Assembly (NCBI GenBank): GCA_003255025.1
Contig: QANY01008292.1
Coordinates: forward strand, 32,752 to 96,751
Source of the DNA: Datisca glomerata
Taxonomy: Eukaryota; Streptophyta; Magnoliopsida; Cucurbitales; Datiscaceae
DNA length: 64,000 bases
Direction: 5' to 3'
The translations under genes and the position numbers were made by a program. Of the stretch, positions 52,601 to 61,695 are shown piece after piece. Position 1 is the first letter of the stretch; every line of letters begins with the position of its first letter. Below the pieces are notes generated by a model. The model was not told the DNA's origin, searched no databases, and worked only from the letters and a program-made list of their open reading frames with translations.

Positions 52601-52814
52601 GGATAGATGGGGTCTTAACCCAAGCATTTTGTAAACTTTGGCTGTCTTATGAAGCATTGATATCTAATTTCAGTACTTTACATATTACCAGTTTAATTTA
52701 CGTGCAGATCTTAAGCCTCTAATCAGGCTCTAATTTTGTATTTCCTAGGGTATGCCCCTTGTACATGTGTAAGTATCTTTTGGTTTATACAATTTGTTTA
52801 CCAAAAAAAAAATA
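52601..52814 (+). promoter_or_regulatory. LINE-H 3' UTR with shared hairpins
   Basis: It contains an AGCCT-CTAATC-AGGCT stem (about 52714-52729), a hairpin AGGGTATGCCCC (first G changed to A) and GGTTTATACAATTTGTTTACC with an A-run. The same module is at the end of all LINEs here. Confidence 0.78.
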
Positions 52815-53213
52815 GCATAATCAATAAATTCAACAATAGTAAGTTTTACCCCACGGCCTAATTTGCCAATGTGAGAATATCGGTCCTCTTCATTAAAGTC
52901 TTCCCCAAATTCTTCTTCATACTCAACCCTAGGTGATCGTCTGTCCCTCCGATGCCCCATACGAGATCTTGGTTGCTCGACCGTGTTTCCACCCAATCAA
53001 TCCTCTCATGCAATTGTTCCAGCCCCTCTCCTAATGTCTTCTTAAATTCAGCAACTAACGCCTCCATTAGGAACTTCGAAATGCCTCCTTCAGCCATTCC
53101 TTTGCTACTATTTATGTTTGACATATTTGAAAGAAAATAAGATTAGTAGAAAAAAAATGAAGGACCTTACAATCTCTTCCTCACGTGTTTACACTCAAAG
53201 ATTGAGGTTCACT
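52815..53213 (-). pseudogene. NAG-3 gag N-terminus and leader end
   Basis: After the LINE-H TSD, gag is deleted between about 52855 and the region equal to 8760-8940 of NAG-1. The start ATG is kept at 53124 (MSNINSSKGMAEGGISKF), followed by ~90 bp of leader. It then switches to satellite at ~53214, within a TTCACTCA sequence. Confidence 0.86.
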
Positions 53214-56200
53214 CAGTGCGAGTACCTGCCATGTCCAAAAGAGCCAAGTTTTGAAAATTTCATCTAGTTTGGGCCTTAAAACGTCCCTTTGGATCTTTTA
53301 GACTCCGTATGGCGCTTGAAGCTCTTGAAATGATCACAACACTCCAAATTCTTATCCAAGTTTAGCCAAGTTCATCAAGTTATGGCCTAACACATCACAT
53401 TGGGTCTTTTTGACACTGTATGGCACTAGAAGCACCTAAAACGACCACAACACTCCAAATTCTATTCCCAAACATGTATTGGGGGCCAAAAGTCAATTCG
53501 AGTATATGCAATCCCCAAAGGAGCAACATTAGCCAAGTTCATCTCATTTGGGCCTAAACACGTCTCTTTCGTTCTTTTTGACTCCGTATGACACTAGAAG
53601 CACCTAAAACGGCCACAACAATCCGAATTCTTATTCCTAAACTTGTATTGGGTGCCAAAAGTCAGTTTGAGTATATTCCATACCCAAAAGAACCATGTTT
53701 AGCCAAGTTTGTCTAGTTTGGGCCTAAACACGTCCCATTAGGTCATTTAAACCCATATGACACTAAAAGCACCTAAAATGACCACAAAACTCAAAATTCA
53801 TATCCCAAACGTATATTGGGTGTCAAAAATAAGTTTGAGTGCATGTCATGCCCAATAGTTCTAAGTTTAGCGAAGCTCGTCACTTTTGGGCCTAAACTCA
53901 TCCCTCTGGGTCTTTTCGACTCCGTATGGCACTAGGAGCACCTCAAACGACAAAGACATTGCAAATTCTTATCCCAAACATGTTCTGGGTGTCAAAAGTC
54001 CGTTTGAGTACATTACATGCCTAAAAGAGCCAATTGCATCTGTCTAGTTTGGGCCTAAACACGTCCCATTGGAGTTTTATGACTCCGTATGGCAGTACAA
54101 GCACCTAAAACGACCACAACGCTACAGAAGAGCCAAGTTTCAAAAAGTTCATATCGTTTGGGCCTAAAAACGTCCCTTTGAGTCTTTTTGACTCCGTATG
54201 GTACTTCAAGCTCCTAGAATGTTCACAACACTCCAAATTCTTATCCAAGTTTGGCCAAGTTCGTCTAGATAGGGCTTAACGCATCCCACTGGGCCTTTTT
54301 GACTCCGTATGGCAATAGAAGCACCTAAAACGACCACAACATTCCAAATTCTAATCCCAAACATGTATCGAGCGTCAAAAGTCATTTCAAGTATATTCCA
54401 TGCCCGGAAGAGCCAAGTTTAGCAAAGTTAATCTAGTTTGGGCCTAAACACGTCCCTTTGGATGTTTTTGACTCGGTAGGGCAGTACAAGCACCTTAAAA
54501 GACCATATCACAGCAAATTCATATCCCAAGCTTGTATTAGGTGTCAAAAGTCAGTTCGAGTACATTCCAGCCAAGTTCGTCTAGTTTCAGCCTAAACATG
54601 TCGCATTTGGGCTTTTTCAATCCATATGGCACTAGAAGCACCTAAACCGACCACAACACTCCAAATTATTATCCCAAATGCATATTGGGTGCCAACGGTC
54701 AGTTTGAGAACATGCTATGCCCAAAAAATCCAAGCTTAGCCAAGTTCATCTAGTTTGGGCCTAAACACGTCTAATTGCATCATTTTGACTCCCTATGGCA
54801 ATAGAAGCACCTAAAATGGTCAAAACACTCCAAACCCTTATCCTAAAGGTGTATTGGGTGCCAAAGGTCAGTTCTAGTACATGCCATACCCAAAAGATCC
54901 AAGTTTAGCCAAGTATATCTAGTTTGGGCCTGAAAATGTCTCGTAGCATTTTTTTTACTACATATGGCACTAGAAGCTCCTAAAATGATCATAACACTCC
55001 AAATTCGTATCTCAAACGTGTATTGGGTGTCAAAAGTCATTTCGAGTGCATGTCATGCCCAAAAGATCCAAGTTTAGCCAAGTTCACCTAGTTTGGACCT
55101 AAACACATCGCATTGGGTCTTTTTGACTTCATATGGCTCTAGAAGCACCTAAAACAACCACAACACTCCAAATTCTTATCCAAAACATGTATTGGGTTCC
55201 AAAAATAAGTTCGCGTTTGTTTTTTTTTACTCTGTATGGATCTAGAAGCACCTAAAACGACCACAACAATCCGAATTCTTATCCCTAAACTTGTATTGGG
55301 TGTCAAAATTCAATTCGAGTATATTACGTACTCGAAAGAGCCATGTTTAGCCAAGTCCGTCTAGTTTGGGCCTAAACAGGTCCCATTAGGTCTTTTAAAC
55401 TCATACAGCACTAGAAACACCTAAAACGATGGCAACGCTCCAAATTCATATCCCAAACCTTTATTTGGTGTCAAAAGTAAGTTTGAGTGCATGTCATGCC
55501 CAAAAGTTCTAAGTTTAGCAAAGCTCATCAATTTTAAGCCTAAAATCATCCCTCTGGGTCATTTTGACTCTGCATGGTACTAGAAGCACCTCAAACGACA
55601 ACGACATTTCAAATTTTTATCCCAAACATGTAGTGGGTGTCAAAAGACAGTTTGAGTACATGTCATGCCTAAAAGAGCCAAGTACGTATAGTTTGGGCCT
55701 AAACACGTCCCAATGGTTCTTTATGACTCCGTATGGCACCACAAGCACCTAAAACGACCACAACGCTCCAAATTCTTGTCCCAAACATAATTGGGTGTCA
55801 AAAGTCAGTGCTAATACATGCCTTGTCCAAAAGAGCCAAGTTTCAAAGAGTTCATCTTGTTTGGGCCTAAAAACATCCCTTTGGGTCTTTTTGACTCCGT
55901 ATGGCACTTGAAGCTCCTAGAATGATCACAACACTCCAAATTCTTATCAATTTCGTCTAGTTAGGGACTAACGCATCCCATTGGGACTTTTTGGCTCCGT
56001 ATGGCACTAGAAGCACCTAAAACGACCACAACACTCCGAATTCTAATCCTAATCATGTACTGGGTGTCAAAAGTCATTCCAAGTATATTCCATGCCCGAA
56101 AGAGCCAGGTTTAGTGAAGTTCATCTAGTTTCGGCCTAAGCATGTCGCATTGGGTCTTTTTGAATCCTTATGGAACTAGAAGCACATAAACCACAACATC

Positions 56201-57671
56201 CCAAATTATTATCCCAAATGCGTATTGGGTGCCAACGGTCAGTTCGAGTACATGCCATGCCCAAAAGATCCAAGGTCATCTAGTTTGGGCCTAAACACAT
56301 CCTATTACACCGTTTTGACTCTGTATAGCATTAGAAGCACCTAAAATGAGTGCCAAAGGTAAGTTCGAGTACATGTCATGCCCAAAAGATCAAAGTTTAG
56401 CCAAGTTCATCTAGTTTGGGCCTAAAAACGTCTCATAGCATCTTTCTGACTATGTATGGCATTAGAAGCTCCTAAAATGATCACAACACTCCAAATTTCT
56501 TATCCCAAACGTGTATTGGGTGTCAAAAATCAGTTCGAGTGCATGCCATGCCCAAAAGATCCATGTTTAGCCAAGTTCGCCTAGTTTGAGCCTAAACACA
56601 TCCCATTGGGTCTTTTTGACTTCATATGGCACTAGAAGCACCTAAAACGACCACAGCACTCCAACTTCTAATTCCAAACATATATTGGGTGTCAAAAGTC
56701 AGTTCGAGTAAATGCCATGCCCAAAAGAGCAAGTTTCGCTAAGTTTGTCTAGTTTGGGCCCAAACACATCCCTTTGGTTCTTTTTGACTCCGAATGGCCC
56801 TAGAAGCACCTAAAACGACCACAATAATCCAAATTCTTATCCCTAAACTTGTATTGGGTGACAAAAGTCCGTTCGAGTACATTCCATACCCGGAAGAGGC
56901 ATGTTTAGCCAAGTTCGTCTAGTTTGAGCCTAAACATGTCCCATTAGGTCTTTTTGACACCATATGCACTAGAAGCACTTAAAATAACCACAACACTCCA
57001 AATTCATATCTCAAATGTTTATTGGGTGTCAAAAGTAAGTTTGAGTGCATGCCACGCCCAAAAGATCTATGTTTAGCGAAGCTCATCAAGTTTGGGCCTA
57101 ACCTCGTCCCTCTAGGTATTTTTGACTCTGTATGGGACTAAAAACACCTCAAACGACCATGACTTTTGAAATGTTATCCCAAACGTGTAGTGGGTGTCAA
57201 AAGTCAGTTCGAGTACATACCATGCCTAAAAAAACCAAGTGTAGCCAAGTTCATCTAGTTTGGGCTTAAATACCTCCCATTGGGTCTCTGTGACTCCATA
57301 TGGCACTACAAGCACAAAAAAAAACCACAACACTCCAAATTCTTATCCCAAACGTGTATTGGGTGCCAAAAGTCAAAGCGAGTACATACCAGTTTAGCAA
57401 AGTCCATCTAGTTTGGGCGTAAACATATCCTTTTGGGTCTTTTTGATTCTGTATGTCACAATAAGCAGTTAAAACGACAAAAACACTCAAAAATCTTATC
57501 CCAAACGTGTATTGGGGGTCAAATTTAGTTCGAGTGCATCCCATACCTAAAAGATTCATGTTTAGCCAAGTTCATCTAGTTTGGGCCTAAACACGTTCTA
57601 TTAGGTCTTTTTGACAGCGAAAGGCACTAGAAACACCTAAAATGACCACAACACTCCAAATTCATATCCTC
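53214..57671 (+). repeat. Satellite array 2, same monomer, ~1.6-kb higher-order repeat
   Basis: It has the same ~169-bp monomer and orientation as array 1. The variant CCTCAAACGA occurs at 53941, 55589 and 57147, spaced 1,648 and 1,558 bp, and other monomer types follow in the same order after each, so a higher-order unit of 9-10 monomers is evident. Several monomers are shortened. No insertion is found inside; LINE-I cuts it at 57672. No gene is seen. Confidence 0.92.
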
Positions 57672-57869
57672 TTTTTTTCGGTAAATAAAAATGTTGTATA
57701 AACCGAAGAAGAAACATAGAAATATACAAGGGGCATACCCCAGGCAAATGAAACAAAAGAGGAACCAACCAACACATAAGATGGAGGCATCCAAACACTA
57801 ATATAAGATTACAAGAGATAACAGCCTAAAGAAACAGAAGAACCAAGCTTAATTGTAAAAAATAGAAGC

Positions 57870-60800
57870 GTTCAATCCCCAGGCAAGCTAAATGGTTTTG
57901 TCATCCTCAGTCACAGAGAATCCTTTAAGACTCAAAAATTTACCTCTAATGGCATTTCTAATGCAAGCCAAGACCACTTTCTTAAGCTTCAACATAAGGC
58001 CCAAGAAGTAGCATTTCTTAACTTTCACAAGGAGCCAGAAGATAACTTGATTCCAGTTCCTAGGAGAAGACACCAAGCCACACAAACCAACCAATTTCTG
58101 CCAAATAAAACTAGAATAAGGGCAAGAAACAAACAGGTATTCAGAAGATTCTGAAGGATGCAAGCAAAGTACACAACTACTAACATTGGAAGACCCAGGA
58201 GAGGAGGTCCAAGAAGCCAATCTATCCACGGTTGCAAGCCTATTAAGAACAGCAAGCCAAGTAATAAAGCTTTATCTAGGAATATGCTTCTTAAACCAAG
58301 TAATAGGAGCCCATCTCACTTTTTCATCAGCTGGAGCCAGTTTCCTATAAGTTTGCCCCATAGAAAAAAGATCAGAGGGAGAAAGAGTCCAAATCCAAGA
58401 GTCCAAATCCAAGAGTCCAAAGAGGACTCTTTAGGAGGGGGAAGATGGGCCTCTCTAATTGTGATAAAGCTTATGGGAGTTAGAAATAGGACAGTTCCAA
58501 GCTGCATTCTAGATTACTGAACTCACCTTGGTAGTCCAATCCCAACCAGTACCAAAGAGAATACTAGGCCTAAACCTTTTAGAAAGAGCCCCAAAGGGTG
58601 CCAAGGGTCCAAGAGAAGAGAAATATGCTCACCATTTCCTACAAGAGCTTTGCAAGACCCAGCAAGCTTGTCTTTGATTTTAAGAATTTTCCTCCAACTC
58701 CAAGAAGATAGAGCTCTTCTTGATAAATAAAAACTTGCACCAATCCTTCCAAAGGGAAGCTCCTTGGGACTTATCAAGGCACAAGTCACTCCAAACCACT
58801 TTAGCACCAGAATGTTTTACAGCTGACGCGTTCCACAAGTAATTCCTAATAACCAACTGAATCATATTCAAGATCTTCTTTGGAAGAATAAATAAGCCAG
58901 CCCAATATTGAAAAATAGCATACAGCACGGACTTAAGCAGCTGTAATCTTCCAGCATAAGAAAGGTAGTTAGACTCCCAAGACTTCACCCTAAACAAGTT
59001 TAAGCTCCCCATAATAAGTTGAACAGAAGTAATATCACCTTTACAGAAGATAAAGAGATCATCAGTAAAGCACAATTTAACAATACAAAGCTTCTTACAC
59101 CTCCAGTGATAGCCAAAGTCAGCTTTATGGGAAGCATATTTGAGAATACCAGATAGAACCTCCATAACCAACACAAACAGATTGGGAGAGATAGGATCAT
59201 CCTGTCTAAGCCCTTTAGCACCTGAGAAGTAGCCAATCAACTCACCATTGACCACAATAGAGAAAAAAGGAGAGGAGATACACTCCATCACACAGTTAAA
59301 GAAATGATCAAGAAACCCCAAGCAGTCAAAGATTCTACCGATGCTCTCCCAATTCAAGCTATCAAAAGTTTTTTATATCAACCTTGAAAGCACATCTGGG
59401 ACTATTAGAAGGCCTATGACAACCTCTAACCAGCTCTTGAGATAAGAGGATGTTGTCAAAAATTCTCCTCCCTGGCACAAAAGCAGTCTGGTTGCTACTT
59501 AAAAGATCGGGGAGCACTCTCTTAAGTCTATCAGCAAGCATTTTAGAAATGCATTTATAAACAACATTACAAAAAGAGATAGGCCTAAAGTCACCAACCT
59601 TAGAAGGGTTGGGGACCTCAGGGATAAGAGCAATGGCGGTAGAGTTAACATGTTTCAATAATGATTGGGAGCTAAAAAAAACTCCAAAACAGCCTTAGAC
59701 ATCTTTTCCCACAATATGCCAACATCTTTTGAAGAAACCAGCAGAGAAGTCAGGGGCTTTACTACTCCCCAAACTAAACATAGTTGTGTGAACGTCTTCC
59801 TCTGTATAAGGGTGGTTGAGGATAGCTAAGTGAGCTTGAGAGAGCTTATTAGGGAGAATCTGAGAGAGAACACTCCAATCCACCTCCTGATCAATGTGAG
59901 ATGTCCCAAGAAAATTCCCATCATAAGAAAGAATTTGATCTTTGATAGCCTGGTCATCAGTAATAAGGTCACCATCCTCATTAACCAACTGATTAATGTA
60001 GGATCTGACTCTATTCTTCTTTAGTTTCTGAAAAAAGAAGGAGGAATTATGATCACCCAAGGCAAGCCAATCAACTCTGTTTTTTTGCCTGAGAAAATCT
60101 TCTTCTGCATTCCTGAGCTTAATGAAATCAGCAAATCTAATTTTCTCCTCCTCTTGATGAGAGACGACACTAGGAGAGGCAATAAGTTCAGCTTGCACTT
60201 TAGAGAGGGCTTCTTATAGAGACAAAACATGGCTGTCCTAATCACCTAAATCTCCCAAGCATCTTTAAGAGCAGCCCAGAAGCCTTCAAAATCCATCCAA
60301 AAATCAAAGAACTTAAAAGAAGGATTAGGTCTAGCTGAGTTAGCCCTAAGCTGAATAATAATAGGAGAGTGATCAGAGATACCCGGGCTCTATCGAGCTT
60401 AAAAGGAGTGTGAAAATGCAAGAAGTAGAAGGAAACTCTGTAGCCGAATCACCATTAACCAGGCTCTATCGAGCTTGCGCATCTTGCTACCCTCACCAAC
60501 TTGACCATTCCACCAGGTTAATTGACAACCACTATAAGGGAGGTCGAGAACCTCCAATTGATCAAGACAAGAAGCAAAATCAATTTAGCTATCATTCCAC
60601 TTGAAATCACCACCACAATGCTCAATAGGCTTCAAAATAGCATTAAAGTCACCAAGAATTAGCCAAGGCTTCCCCTGACTTAAAGTCTTATGGGAGCCAA
60701 GCTTTTCCCACAAAGGCTTCCTAGAGACAAATAAATCTGTCCTTTCCCTAAGAATGGTTAGCTTACAAAACATAGCTTGAGCAAAAGCACCAATTAGAAG

Positions 60801-61043
60801 AACATAAAAAATATTGGGGTCCCAACCTAAAATAATTCTACCTTTTCTAGTAGGAGAATGGTTAGCAAAGGTGGCCCGATTGGGAAAAACAGATCTAGAA
60901 AGTCTAGCAAAATTATTACATTTGATCTTAGTCTCAACTAAAGCACAAAAAGATAATTTAAAGTCTTTACAAAGTTTCCTAACTTCAGCTTGCTTTAGAA
61001 GGCCATTAAGCCCTCTTATATTCCAAGAAGCTAAATTAATCAT
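57870..61043 (-). pseudogene. LINE-I ORF2, many deletions and frameshifts
   Basis: It starts MINLASWNIRGLNGLLKQAE at 61043, keeps VETK and ILGDFNAIL, but has lost the VVYA part (RTDLFVSRKPLWEK). A CTCTATCGAGCTT block is present twice (60387 and 60464) where other copies have one, a templated insertion. RT pieces (DFRPISFCN, RQDDPISPNLF and CFTDDLFIFC in place of FADD) and a zf-RVT (CVLCLHPSESSEYLFVSC) follow. The Ala-to-Thr at FADD and repeated deletions show it is dead. Confidence 0.88.
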
Positions 61044-61074
61044 AAAAAGGGGGAGAGAGAGAGTCACCATTCAT

Positions 61075-61510
61075 TCTCAACGGGAGCCTGAGTAACTTGA
61101 TCAGGAAATAAGAAAAAGCCTTCAGCCTTTTTCTTCTTTTTCAACCTCTTCAAAGTTGATTTAGAGAGCTTGGGAGAAGGACCAGGTTGGATAGTGACAT
61201 TGACAATTGGGGAAACTTTTGGGGGAGCCAAACTCAATATAGAGTCAGAAGAGGCTTGGGGCTCAGAGCAATGTGACTTAGAGCTTCTTCAGTCCATACT
61301 TCAATTGGAACATTGGACAATTTAACCAAATTTGGAATGGTTGAAAGTTTCTCCTTTGAGAATTTAACATTTGGCTGCCACTCTTGAAGCACAATAGGCC
61401 TACCTAAGAGGTGCCAAGGTCCATCGTCTAAGAATGAGTTTCTATCCTCCACAGAGCCAAATTTGAAATAGAAAAGGCCTCTGGCAGCCGAGACCTCCTG
61501 AATTCCATTC
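61075..61510 (-). pseudogene. LINE-I ORF1 remnant (part of DUF4283)
   Basis: It reads GIQEVSAARGLFYFKFGSVE and GPWHLLGRPIVLQEW, then EALSHIA, from which it jumps to SPKPLLTLY of the C-terminal tail. The knuckle is deleted. The join to the next fragment is at about 61510. Confidence 0.84.
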
Positions 61511-61695
61511 CTTCTAACCCATCTTAGGATTGGAGAAAGCTTTTCAAGCTCAAGAGCAAGTTTCTGCCCCTTTGCTATATAACTATTGGAGATGGTACTA
61601 CTATGAAGCTTCTTACAGATAATTGGCATCCTCTAGATGTCCTTTGGGCCAGATTTTGGCAAAGACTTTTGTCAGGAACTTCTTGGACTCTGGAC
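61511..61695 (+). pseudogene. Family II ORF2 fragment on the plus strand
   Basis: It reads PSNPS*DWRKLFKLKSKFLP and ITIGDGTTMKLLTDNWHPLD, ending SGTSWTLD, the same region as 40320-40530 on the opposite strand. It is the insertion site of LINE-J, so it was part of an older LINE. Confidence 0.83.

Larger units (their letters stand above)
47899..52814 (+). mobile_element. LINE-H: family II, with extra 5' sequence, TSD-bounded
   Basis: GCATAATCAATA occurs at 47887-47898 and 52815-52826. Between them are ~220 bp of non-LINE sequence (47899-48120), a LINE 5' UTR, ORF1, an ORF2 lacking most RT, and the common 3' tail with A-run. Since the TSD lies outside the extra piece, it was carried in at insertion. 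Confidence 0.88.
37288..53213 (-). mobile_element. NAG-3: non-autonomous gypsy copy, interrupted twice
   Basis: Minus-strand parts: leader end and gag start (53213-52815), gag middle (47898-47644), gag end/protease/fusion (39282-38038) and 3' LTR (38037-37288). The gaps are the LINE-H and LINE-F insertions, each with TSD. The 5' LTR and most of the leader are absent, replaced by satellite at 53214. It shares the RNase H-integrase fusion of NAG-1 and NAG-2. Confidence 0.88.
57672..61510 (-). mobile_element. LINE-I: family I, old and decayed
   Basis: Minus strand: ORF1 remnant (61510-61075), ORF2 in many pieces (61043-57870) and 3' tail (57672-57860). It is the most diverged family I copy, with many internal deletions. 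Its 5' end stops in ORF1 and joins a plus-strand LINE fragment. No TSD is found. Confidence 0.88.
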
